A stretch of DNA of 64,000 nt from Dictyophora rubrovolvata. Its lineage: Eukaryota > Basidiomycota > Agaricomycetes > Phallales > Phallaceae. The stretch lies in the NCBI GenBank assembly GCA_029959195.1, contig CP114120.1, forward strand, positions 372,001-436,000, read 5' to 3'. Position numbers and translations under genes: made by a program. Of the stretch, positions 1 to 10,112 are shown piece after piece (the stretch's first letter is position 1; every line of letters starts with the position of its first letter). A model generated the notes under the pieces. The model saw nothing but the letters and a program-made list of their open reading frames with translations. It made no database searches and was not told the DNA's origin.

Positions 1-629
1 TGAAAAGAACGAAGAAGAGGTATACTTCTCCAGCCAGGTCAATGGCGCAAATAGCCAAAACTGCCCATGAATAGATTTTGACCAATCGACGATTCCGTCT
101 GATCGTGCCTATTACACTGTGATATATGACCGAGAGGGTCGGTTTAAATAGGACATCAATATCACGAGCTGACCAACAAACTTACCCTAGCAGTGAAACC
201 AGGGCCATTAAGATAAATATGACGAGAAGTATACTAAGCCCAACTCTAATATCGTGTGGAAGGGCAGCAAGAGCGACATCCTTCTTGTCTATGAAAAAGC
301 AATACGAGTTCAATTGTCAGCTTTGTAATCCATTTCTATACCTAACAACCAAGCCTGAGCGGTGCAGCAGTGCAACCTTGCAGCAGCGCCCATACCAGCA
401 CAGTTTCCACGCGGCTGGCAAGGGTGCTCGTGTGCAATGATAGTGGCAACCTGATCACAGAACGAGGTGTCTTTTACGCACCAGTCAACAAGAATATGAT
501 CCAGCCAACCATCGCGATAGAGAGCACCATTAAGATGGCAGATGTTATGAAGGTTCCGACGGAGACGGGGATACAACCGCAAAAGTAGCGTCTGGCGAGT
601 GAACGAACTTCAGGTGATCTGCTTGACAT
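1..629 (-). CDS. Small multi-pass membrane protein, 3' part off the window
   Basis: I do not recognise the function. A start at complement 627-629 opens an exon to 482 with an RRYFCGCIP motif followed by a strongly hydrophobic segment (residues about 24-49). The donor GTGCGT lies at 481. A later exon, reached by an acceptor near 249-255, begins with DKKDV and carries a second hydrophobic stretch. It runs to a GTAAGT donor, then an exon with IRRNRRLVKIYSW and a third membrane segment that continues past base 1. The middle exon between about 300 and 480 is unresolved because two frames are possible. The N-terminal Cys-rich CIPV motif followed by several membrane helices recalls small tetraspan-like proteins common in Agaricomycetes, but that is family resemblance only. 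The frame switch across each intron explains why no long ORF marks the gene. Confidence 0.55.
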
Positions 630-896
630 GTCTTTTCTCTGCATGTCAGGTCAATAAGTTGTTGTTCCGTTCGTTAATTTGTTTCTTGTTGAAAAGTCAC
701 TGTGAATGTAAAGTGAATACTAGTTCGTTGAACGAAGACCGGAGAAGAAAAGAGTTTGGCCTGTGTCCCGAAGGTATTAGCGTGAAGTATAAGGTATATA
801 AACAAGGATTGAAGTGAAGGTTTGCCAAGAGCAACGTGCCTTACATAAACTGGTAAACAAGCCAGAGAGACTGGGATTAAAAACAAACGACTACCG
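630..896. other. Intergenic, nothing recognised
   Basis: This short spacer lies upstream of the minus-strand membrane-protein gene and left of a dispersed repeat. I see no convincing coding frame or RNA gene. It presumably holds the promoter of the membrane-protein gene, but I see no clear TATA box on the minus strand. Confidence 0.4.
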
Positions 897-1390
897 GTCG
901 TCCGTAAACTGTGTCACTGGTGTCTCAACGCAGTTTCTAGGGTCACCCTGTTGACCAACGATACCATCTCAGCTCGCAGCCTTTGAGTTTTGTTTCTGGG
1001 CTTCTTTCTGGTTTTGCACGAATAATAATTTTGATGAAATGTGTGGGAGGACGGCGCCAGATATTGACGCGGAGACATGTGACTATATTTAGTTAAACAA
1101 ACAACTATCCCCGAGGAGGTAGTGTTTTGTTGAACTACAACTTGATTTTGATCCGTATTTTTCGTCATTAGGTTCAAAATTTGAAGCAAGGGTAAGAGAT
1201 GAAATTCCAAAACGGACTCTAGGCCCCTTATATGAGAGAGGCTGTAACAGGGGATCATATACGTTGTTGATGGCTTGAGAAATGATTCCGATTACATAAT
1301 GAGTCCCAGTACTAGTCACGTGCGCGAAAAGGATTAAACATCCGACGTCCGTGACGCCGTCTTCATTTCGACTTCGCAAGTCATCGCACT
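897..1390 (+). repeat. Dispersed repeat, copy 1
   Basis: This stretch aligns along its length with 4239-4690 in the same orientation. Shared blocks are TCGTCCG at the left edge, GGGTCACC, CTCAGCTCGCAGCCTTTG, CGCGGAGACATGTG, AACAACTATCC and TTTGAAGCAAGGGTAAGA, and identity fades toward the right edge. It has no long clean protein frame. Size (about 0.45-0.5 kb) and absence of coding sequence suggest a SINE or other non-autonomous element. Box-like motifs near the left end are too weak to call it tRNA-derived. Confidence 0.6.
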
Positions 1391-3560
1391 AGGTTGCACG
1401 GAAGTCACAAATACGACTAGTTAGAGCCACGATTCTTGTTTGTGAAGCTACTAGGAAGAGCATTTGGTGAGCGTCAACTAAGGTGAGCTAAGTTGCTAAC
1501 GTACCTACAACACATTTTTGACGTCGAAGAATATCTCACAAAAAAAGCAGTATAATGGTTTTCCGAGCTTTATTCATAAGCTCAAGAATCAGGATAATCA
1601 TTTAATTTGTGAACCCTCACAGTGCGTAATCAGGTGCGGCAGCCCTGATAGGAACATTCATTTATAATTTACCCATATTTGCCTATTTAGTACCACACTA
1701 GACCGCGTGTTATCGTAGGAACGTAAATACCCTGCATTACTCCAACATGCACCCTCATATGAGTACTCGAATATTTTTTCGTTGCCATGCAATTGAAGAG
1801 GGTGTTGAAAATCATTTCAGATGAGAGGAAACGATACCATCTACGTCTTGACTTTTTCGATTGTGTGGAGAATGATACCCAACAACACACAACACTCCTA
1901 AATTCTAATGAGCACTCTTTCATCCGTATCTGAGGTTCACCACGAATCTCATTTCCGATACTTTTAACACACCCTACTAGTAGCCTAACCAACTAGTCCC
2001 GCGCTATAAGTCCATTCCCTTCTGATTGATAAGGATGTTGGATGTTTTAAGAGCATTGCGAGGGCCTATCTTCGGAGGGTTTAATAATCCAAATGTTCGG
2101 GGTCATGCATGAGAAAGGAATTTCGGTAGGTCCTTGAATCAGTGCGGAAAGCTGCCAAGATATCGTTTCGTTGGCGAAGTAGATCGTTAGTCTTTATTGA
2201 ACTGTATACGTAAAGGCGGCTTGTTACGGGATTGACTTTAATGAATTGTCTCAAGGACACTAGTCTCACACACTGACCGATATTCCCTGTTTGTCTTCCC
2301 GAACCCACCCATAATCACTAACTGTCATGGCTTCAAAAAAAATCGATGAATTAAGTTCCGTTTCGTACTGCATGACAGGAAACAAGGAAACATGCCAACA
2401 AAAGCACCATGCCAAACCGGGAAGTACAATTGAAATTGGCATGTCTTCGAAAATGCGGGATGGGTGTTCATTGAATTGAGGTTCTGGCTGTAAGAAGCTC
2501 AATTTAAGAATTTTTGAGGCATGCACTTTTTGAAAAAAAAATGGTATTCATGAATCGCAATGTCAAGACTCAATTCAATTATGCATCAGGCCGGCTTGGG
2601 GGGTTGATGACTCCGGTACGGGCTACTAGTAGGTTTTAGCACCCCCCTCCGACTCAAACCCCGCAACAGCGAGACAAAAAGTTTTGAAGCTTCTCGTGGT
2701 GCTTTAGCAGCTCAATATTGAGAACTTTAGGAGATCAGTAGGTTCCCGGTCGTCGCCTATGGTCACTCGTAACTCTGTACGTGAGAGGTATCTGTCAACC
2801 ACGAATTAGTTCAATAATTTAAATTGAGCAAACGACATCATGTGAGTTTGAACACTAGGAACCTCAGAAATCAATGCTAGACTCATAATTACATACAGAC
2901 AATAGTTTATTTAATCGAAAAAAGGCTGGCCTGACAGCTTCAGCCTTTGTGATGAATTCGAAGGTACAGAATTTGTCGCAGAATCGATTTCAGTATTTTT
3001 TGATTAATTAACCGATCAAGACATTATTATGGATTTTTTATGGTTTATAAACCTTTGATAAACCGTTTCAAATTTTTTGCGACGAAGGGTACAGACCAAC
3101 AACAATAGCGGAAAACCCCGCTACGCGATTCATAACGCGAACTGAAAGGGCAAATTCTGGGGAGGAATAATCTATGCTCGTATAAACTGTAAACTACGAC
3201 TTCAAATACAAAATAAATTCCTTTGTTTGCGAGGTTAACATAAAGGGTTATCCTTGAGGCACATAAAAGAAATCATAGGGATATAATGGTACAAATAAAA
3301 TATAAAGTATTCAACATACGTGATTCTTATTTTGAAGCGTTTGACATTCTTGAATGTACGCATTCAATTCCTCATCTTGAATTATTCAAAACTTGTGAGC
3401 GCATCACACACACGAGGCATTTAATTTTTAATTTATGCCAAACGTCAGTTGTGGAGTAACATTTTTAAGGTCAGTTGAAAGCCCACCTCGAAGAATAATG
3501 AGGCATCTGTATTTTATTCCTAATTCCTAATTTTCAATTTTTTATCATTTTTTTAATCCC
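1391..3560. other. Long AT-rich intergenic stretch, no gene seen
   Basis: Several frames of 60-100 codons occur on the minus strand between 1687 and 2526, but none shows a recognisable motif, a splice pattern or a neighbouring exon in phase. The segment 2800-3500 is strongly AT-rich. I see no RNA gene, terminal repeat or array. Confidence 0.4.
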
Positions 3561-3572
3561 TGCTTCCTTGCA

Positions 3573-3580
3573 TATAAAAA
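3573..3580 (+). promoter_or_regulatory. TATA box of the cysteine-rich peptide gene
   Basis: TATAAAAA lies 63 bp upstream of the ATG at 3643 and is followed by a short pyrimidine/CA-rich leader. A clear TATA at this spacing fits a strongly regulated small secreted protein gene. Confidence 0.55.
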
Positions 3581-3642
3581 GGACGTGTATTTCGAGTCAG
3601 AGCACCAGTATACAGCTTCGCTCAAGTTGCATCTTCACTACA

Positions 3643-3919
3643 ATGAAATTCACTCAATTCGCAGTCTTCACTCTCCTCAACGTCTTCTTTGTCAATGGGG
3701 CTATTGTGCCTGAGCCCCGCCGTCCTGAGATTAATTTTGAATCTCTATCTCATCAACTTCAGTGTATCGGACAACCTTGTTCCATTCTCACGAAGTGCTG
3801 CCCAGGTACCACTTGCAACTACTTTGTATGCATGATCATCCTTATATATTTATGTGGACGTGGTCTGACAAGCGTGTTAACACCTTTCCCTTTAGCTCAG
3901 CGTTTGCCTCAAAAGCTAG
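3643..3919 (+). CDS. Secreted six-cysteine knottin-like peptide
   Basis: Two exons, 3643-3825 and 3896-3919, with a GTATGC..TTTAG intron of 70 nt between them, give 68 residues. Residues 1-19/20 form a signal peptide (MKFTQFAVFTLLNVFFVNGA). A short PEPRRPE-containing propeptide-like stretch follows. The last 28 residues hold exactly six cysteines in the order C-x4-C-x5-CC-x4-C-x6-C, the spacing of inhibitor cystine knots. The final cysteine and the stop come only from the second exon, so the unspliced frame misses the sixth cysteine and runs on. Its location is extracellular by inference. The role could be effector, antimicrobial or signalling, and nothing in the sequence decides this. No paralogue was seen in the window. 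Confidence 0.75.
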
Positions 3920-4238
3920 GGGTTACTCAATTATCAGTGAATCAAGTATTACTAGCAAGTTGGTAAGTCCTGAGCATTCTTTCGTTTGCATCTCCCTTTC
4001 GTCTTGTTAATGGCAACTCAAAAGCTTAACCGGATCTGTGGTGTCTATGATCTTTCTTGGAGTTAAATATATATATGAAACGTTTGTTAATCAGTTATTA
4101 TGAGTGAGACTTTTCCTCCCAGTAAATGGCTGAAATATCGCACCCAGCCTGAGTGGTGCACAAATATCTCACGAGTTCAACCTGATTCGATCCCATGAGT
4201 ATTACTAATAAAGTAGCTTTGCCAATTGCATCTGTATA
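3920..4238. other. Intergenic spacer before repeat copy 2
   Basis: No coding signal. A tRNA-like patch near 4145-4200 has AGCCTGAGTGG (A-box-like) and GATTCGATCCC (B-box-like) about 40 bp apart, but no foldable cloverleaf. It may be the head of a SINE. Confidence 0.35.
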
Positions 4239-4690
4239 AATCGTCCGATGGCGTGCAATGGTCTCACAGGTATAACCTTCGGGTCACCAGTCACTCTTCA
4301 AGCTTCACATCTCAGCTCGCAGCCTTTGTGTTTTGTTTCTGGGCTTATTTCTGGCTCTTCTCGAATAATTTTAATGGGCGGATGACGCTCGATATTTACG
4401 CGGAGACATGTGGCTACATTCAATTAAACAAAACAACTATCCGGGATCCCGGGGAGATTGTGTTTTGTTAGACTGCAACCTTTATTTGGAATTTTTGATC
4501 ATTAGGTTTAGAATTTGAAGCAAGGGTAAGACTAGAAATGAGAGTTTAAAACAGGTTGAAGGCCTTCCTATGAAAGATGCTGTAACATAATAAATACGTT
4601 GTCCTTGAATGTTGATGGGGCCATGGTTATATTGTGGTACTGCTATTATCCGTCATCATTATGTAACTTGAATCCGCAGTCATCTCACTG
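4239..4690 (+). repeat. Dispersed repeat, copy 2
   Basis: Second copy of the repeat at 897-1390, same orientation, diverged by many small differences. The two copies bracket the knottin-like gene. Since they are direct repeats about 3.3 kb apart, they could recombine to delete the gene between them. Confidence 0.6.
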
Positions 4691-5681
4691 TTTACAACAT
4701 CATGCATCAATGGCAGTATGAGCCAAAGATGGGTTAACCGCCTGTGCTTAGGGGTCGGACATGATGGAAAATGGCTATTTCGACTCAACTGCCCGATAAA
4801 TTTACTTCCTTATTAGTAATACTGCGAAACTCTCTTTTGTACTATCAATCAACCAATCTAATAAACCTTCGGGGGAAAGTGGCTATACATCTCTCTGAGT
4901 TACTATGTGCAAGTCCTCTCACAAAGTACAAACACAGATACATAACCCATGGACTGATATATTAAGCACGAGTGACATCATTACATCTGGAATATAAACC
5001 CACTCTATTCCTTCCTTCCTTCCTTCCTTCCCGAAGAATATGCGCAACAGCACGATTTCCTTCAATCCGGAGAGCAAGACTTCTTCTTCTAGGCATAACG
5101 CGTAATACCTACTGAATTAAAAGGTGCAATATGACGTACTGTGTATGTACCTGCTACTCGCGGCCGAGATCCATCCGCACGCCATCTTATATATAATAAC
5201 ACCCGGGCCTGCGCTGAGGACTTTCCTTTTTGAGGTAAACAAGAGATGTTCCAGCCTGTTACAACGCGTCGAGATTTGATTATCAACGTCCCTGTCAATT
5301 TATTGAGTGTTTGAGGTGCCAGTCGACCCTTGCGGCGAAGTATTTCCGAGGCAGTGGCTTGTGTTCATAGCATCAGGTTTGAACGCACGACAGAGATGCG
5401 TAAGGGGCACAAGGAAGTGCAACCTCAGTCGCATGTATGTAGATCCTACACTACATTTCGAAACAACACGAAACCGGGATTTTTTCGCGCAGCTGAGCGT
5501 TGATCTCGACGTTCCCGGCTTCGGGCATCGTTTAATTTAGTATCATCAGCCCTTACTGGACACGAACAAAATTCTCTCTTCCTAGTCGAAATGGTCGTGA
5601 TGAAAACACGAGGCGAAACCACGCCTTTCAAACTAAGTAAGTGCGTTAACCCTGCATTCAATACTCACGCTCCTCTCGTGC
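4691..5681. other. Intergenic, with a (CCTT)n microsatellite
   Basis: A run of CCTT units lies at about 5008-5031. Short frames on both strands between 5089 and 5661 overlap each other and lack motifs or splice partners, so I do not call a gene. Confidence 0.4.
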
Positions 5682-5690
5682 ACATAAAAA
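5682..5690 (+). promoter_or_regulatory. TATA-like box of the 5762 gene
   Basis: ACATAAAAA stands about 75 bp upstream of the ATG at 5762, followed by a pyrimidine-rich leader (CCCTCTTGC) and CAACC directly before the ATG. Confidence 0.4.
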
Positions 5691-5761
5691 GGCCCCCCAT
5701 ACTCGCGCTTATCCTGAGACAACTCTCACTCGTATCCCCCTCTTGCTTTCACACTTCAACC

Positions 5762-7787
5762 ATGAGCTTTCCTGATTTTGAACTCTATTTTTCCCCAACT
5801 TTCCTCAAAGAACTCGGTCTTCCGAGTTCTCTACAGTTCGGTCTGACTCCAGTACACGTAGACTGGGCGGATCATCCTTCGTGAGTCAATATTGTCTCCA
5901 ACGTAAAACACATGACTGAATAAACACCAATCTAGAAATGAAACCGACATAAATGGAACCTCGGAAGATATATATGCCACCCACGTTCAGAACGTGGGTG
6001 GTATGGTTCCATCATCCGACCTGGACCCCAGTTCATCGATGAACTACGGCCAACTCTACTTCCCCGGAGTTGAATCCCACGGCCCAGGTTACGACAAGTG
6101 AGTCTCAATTATCTCTGAAAGGGATCGTAACCTCTGACAGTCTTTGTCTAGTTCAAGTGCGAACCAACCAGCTCAGCACCATCAGAGCCCGTACTCGATA
6201 CCTTTGGACCTGTAAGCCACTCAATCATTCCTTCCTGTATGACAGTCACTGACGATATTTAATAGAGACACTGTACTACCTTCGACGCCATACTTCGACA
6301 CGTCGCAAGTTGAGAACTTGGATCAGTCCACGTACCACACGGACTGGGGGTTGCAGACGTAAGATTTTTTATAGTTCAAACAAATTTATTGTTAATGCTA
6401 TTAATATCAAAGGCACTTATGTGCCAACTCCCAGACACGTTTACCTATAAATCACATTGACACAGAAACGTTGAATTGCAACGTTTCTCCTGTTATTGTG
6501 AGGCAAATAATCGAGGAGTCGGGCTTCTTGCCCACTTCTGGTCACAAGTCCGCCCAATCTTTTGAGCGATACTTGTACCTTCCTCAACACAACATCTCAA
6601 CCGACGGATTTGACCCGGTCGCTTATATTTTGCAACCGTCAGCGGCTACCACGGCCACGGCCGACATCCCCTCCGTGCCATATTTTTCTTATACCCCTTC
6701 TTCTTTTCATCCACCAATTCAATCATATCCTGTATTCTCAACCGATGTAACCTTCCCACTCCCCACTCCCCCCTCAAATTTATACCAATTTCAGCACGAT
6801 TCGATATCCAACGCCCAGTTGCATATACCCTATTTCAATGATTCTCTACCATCTTTTACATACTACCCCGTCTCCCCCGGAGACAATGCTTTGCCACAAA
6901 CTGCTCTTGCGCCTGCCTTATACCCATCGCAGCAAGATACCCAACGCAGTCAACCAACGATGCCATTACACTCGGTCACCGCGCCAGAATTTGGAGTACC
7001 TCTAATCATATCAAAGGTCACTGTGCCCTCAATGGTCTCTCCCGATTCATTACCCTCTTCCTCCTCTTCCTCTCCAATTACCCCCCTCGACGGCATACCA
7101 CCGGCGGTCGATCTAGTCTCCAATCCCGCTCCCCATTTCGCGCGTCCCACCCTAAAAAGACCCCATCCTTCTTCTTCTCCTTCGCCCCCGCCCAGAAAAC
7201 GCGCTCGATCGTCTACAGAGACAGTCTTCCTTCCCGCTACCGGCCAGACTACCAGCCGGAAGCAAGAGGAAGAGAGGAAATCGCCCAATAGCCGGGTCGC
7301 AATGCGCAGTCGGAACTGGGTCAATAAATTCTTTCCCAATAAAGGGCCTTGCATACTGTGCAAGCTGGCTGACAAGCAGTATGACACGGCCGATCCGCGC
7401 AGGGAGAGTCCAGGCAAATGGCGGGCCGATCGCAAGTTGGAGCATTTGGTGTCGACGCATATGTTCCAAGCCGTGAAGAACACACATAGAATCGGTGACA
7501 TTGTTTCGGGGTCATCCACGGTACACTTTCTGACGACGGAGGAGAAATTCGCCTACGCCCGACAGGAGCTTGACAAGGTTAAATGCTCGCTGTGTCCGAG
7601 CGACACCTCCTTGGTGATCCGGATTGAGATCATTAGAAATCACATCAATACAGTGCATGCGAAACTGCCCGAGAGGGTGCGCAAAGAGGAGCTGGACCGT
7701 GTAGAGGCCCTACTGCCGAAGCAGGAGGAGTGGTACAGTTATCATGATAAAATCCTGTATAATTTCCCTGGCGGATGCCCCGAGTAG
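5762..7787 (+). CDS. Putative zinc-binding nuclear protein with a long disordered N-terminus
   Basis: Five exons (5762-5880, 5936-6097, 6152-6211, 6266-6358, 6413-7787) keep a single frame and give 602 residues. All introns are 46-55 nt with GT..AG ends. The first 400 residues are low complexity, rich in Pro, Ser, Tyr and Gln. A basic patch KRPHPSSSPSPPPRKRARS at about residue 400 looks like a nuclear localisation signal. The C-terminal 130 residues hold two CxxC units: CILCK followed later by HLVSTH, and CSLCP followed by HINTVH. This is a spacing resembling degenerate C2H2 fingers. A transcription or chromatin role is inference from this layout. I do not recognise a named family. The last exon alone appears as a 438-codon frame beginning at a TTG, so the true start would be missed without the splice sites. 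Confidence 0.75.
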
Positions 7788-8497
7788 TTAGAATTTATAC
7801 CAATAACAATTGGTTTCCATCTCGACGGTAATGTTTGAAGAGCGAAAGCGATCGATGAAAGGAAAAAAAATGTTTGTCACACGTCACACGTCACATTTCC
7901 GCTCTCCCTACCATCATCGCTATGAGCAATTATGAGCATTCCCGATTAAGCCCATTTTTGTCGTGCACTTCTGTGCTAGATATCATCAATTTGAGTAAAT
8001 TTGCCATCACAGATTGGCTGATATATTCCTTTTCCAAACAGAATTTCTGAGTTTGGACCCTTTGGACATGAAATCCCAATGCGTCTTCACCCTGGAATTT
8101 CATTAATCTAGGCACGTATTTGGTCATTCATTCATTTATGATGCATGACGAACGGTGTTCCGAAAATAAAGCACCAGCGGGGCATGTGCGCAGCCTGTAC
8201 CGCTTGTATTGCGAACAAACGCACACCAGCGAAACATCAACAAGGACTTTCCACTTTCGCCGCGTACTAATGTATTGATTTTCTACTTTGGAAAGATCCC
8301 ACGCCTTTTGATGCTAACACTGAATTACTGCCTAGTGTGGTTATAACTGCGAAAGTCGTTTCAGAAGTCTGATTCAAAATCCTCGGAGACATTCCCTAAA
8401 GTTTACAGACGGAGACACAGGCCGTTGCTCACCCGGTTCGCCGCGTCAGGTCTATGCTCGTGCACTACGAACTGAGCCCTTCTTACACCACCCCGAC
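7788..8497. other. Intergenic, nothing recognised
   Basis: Contains the 3' flank of the zinc-binding gene and the upstream region of the GST locus. A 65-codon minus frame at 7930-8127 has no motif and no splice partner. Confidence 0.4.
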
Positions 8498-9850
8498 ATG
8501 CCTTCCCCCAAAGTAACTCTCTACACGATTTGGTCTCCCGCATGTTAATTATTCCTTATTTTGTTGATTTTGACGGATATTTTGATATCTTGTTTTCGCA
8601 GCTCAATGTGTCTCGGTGGCTCTTGATGAACTCGATATCCCTTGTATGTCTTCAAGTCCCATGAACCGTCCAGAGTAAAGGTGTTCAATTACATTATTCA
8701 CATTATTTCAGATGACGTGAAAATCCTTTCCTTACCTGATAAAGAACAGAAAAGTTAATGGTATCTGAAAATCAACCCAAACGGTTTGTGTCTCCGTATA
8801 TCAGACGGACGTTCAACTTCTGAATCACAATAAAACAGGCCGTCTCCCTACCCTTATCGATCATTCCAGAGAAGATTTCTACGTGTGGGAATCTTCAGCC
8901 ATCCTTCTTTGTAATTCAATCACTTTGCCTATCTCTTTCACATCAAACTTTTTTTTTTCTTTCCAGACATCGCACAACATTTTGATCCCGAACATCAAAT
9001 TTCTTATGACCCCGTTGAAGAGCCCAAACTCTACAGTGAACAACTTCGGTGGCTCCTCTGGGCTCATGGAGGACTTGCGCCAATGTACGTATTCAATAAA
9101 TTAGCTTTGAACCATTTTGGACTACAATAACAATCATTGACGGTGTCGAAGGCAAGGTCAATCGTAAGGCTTATACATATCTATCAGTGATAGAGTTAGT
9201 AGGTCATCTGAAATTCTATTGCAGTGCTCACTTTTTGCGTTTGGATCCCGAAGATAATCCAAGTGCTATCAGACGCTATCAAGTAACACTAGTTCATTCA
9301 TCTCTATTTGTAATTGCTAAATGTCATTTGATCCAAATAGAACGAGACCATCCGACTCTATTCGGTCCTGGAGGAACGCATGAAAGGTCGCGAATGGCTG
9401 GTTGGTTCCCATTATAGCATAGCGGATATGAAAGCTTTGTGAATTTCTGTGCTCGTTCTTGAAAGTGGACTTACTCTGATTCATGGATATCTTTACAGTC
9501 CCTGGTACGTAACAGGCCGTTTCCGCTCAGCAAATTTTGTGTGATCAACGAATTTTCAAATTTTAACCCACGTGGTTACGTAGGATTCGCAGCGCGATAT
9601 TCGTTGGTATCAATCTGAAAGATTACCCCAACCTTGATGACTGGGTTAAACGTATAATGGCTCGACCGAAGACCTTTAAAGGAATGGAGGTTCCTGAACG
9701 ATGGGATCCCGATGCGTACGTTTATACTTACAGAAACTCCACTTTTACTTGGTATAAATTGAAATCAATCTCAGTCGTGCTGCCCTATCTATTGAGGAAA
9801 CAAGAGCAGGCGGTGCATTACTTTTCGGTTTTAAGAAATACGATGAATAA
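8498..9850 (+). pseudogene. Ure2p-like glutathione S-transferase gene with one in-frame stop
   Basis: Eleven exons can be traced: 8498-8543, 8602-8643, 8712-8783, 8839-8910, 8967-9084, 9152-9163, 9225-9282, 9341-9438, 9499-9504, 9584-9715, 9775-9850 (732 nt, 244 codons). The thioredoxin-fold domain has YLKINPNGRLPTLIDHS and the glutathione-contact motif ESSAI. The helical domain has PMQGQSAHF, REWLVGSHYSIADM and FPWIRSAIFVGINLKDYPN. These are hallmarks of the Ure2p/YghU-like GST class that conjugates or reduces with glutathione in the cytosol. Two exons are only 12 and 6 nt long, yet both restore conserved motifs exactly. Codon 45 (8756-8758) is TAA where relatives have an acidic residue before WYLKINPNG. 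Everything else is intact, so loss is recent, or the base is an error or allele. The first donor (GTTAAT) is weak. Confidence 0.8.
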
Positions 9851-9906
9851 GTAGAGCGACTGACCAGGCTGCTATGCGACATTTGAAGTTGTTATTGGAA
9901 AACAAT

Positions 9907-9911
9907 ATATC
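9907..9911 (+). repeat. Target-site duplication, left
   Basis: ATATC directly left of the left LTR; matched exactly by 14371-14375. Confidence 0.85.
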
Positions 9912-10112
9912 TGTCGCAACTAGCGGTTATGGTTTAGATAGAACTTGTTATTTAGTGCTCGAAATATAGAGCTTTATATACAAAATTATAAATATGAAAA
10001 AGGTAAAAACTAACTACCGGGATTTATAATATTTTACTAAGACTTAACTAATGCGTCGTCGGCGACGACGCAATATTAATTTGACTGTTAGCCGGCGACT
10101 CCGATACCAACA
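9912..10112 (-). repeat. 3' LTR of the copia element
   Basis: 201 bp, identical as read to 14170-14370. The pol reading frame ends about 25 bp inside it, so the stop codon of the polyprotein is supplied by the LTR. Confidence 0.92.

Noticed and set aside
310-582. 90-codon minus-strand frame as a gene of its own
   Set aside because: The membrane segment of the real exon is in another frame (start 629, donor 481); this frame only overlaps it.
1687-2526. Minus-strand frames of 75-101 codons
   Set aside because: AT-rich, overlapping, no conserved motif and no intron structure linking them.
4145-4200. Possible tRNA gene (A- and B-box-like motifs)
   Set aside because: No acceptor, D or anticodon stem can be formed; at most a tRNA-derived SINE head.
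6950-7519. 189-codon minus-strand frame
   Set aside because: Antisense to the last exon of the zinc-binding gene; explained as a shadow of its CT-rich codons.
8879-9104. Frames on both strands across the GST exons
   Set aside because: The true frame here is exon 5 of the GST gene (8967-9084); the others read through introns.
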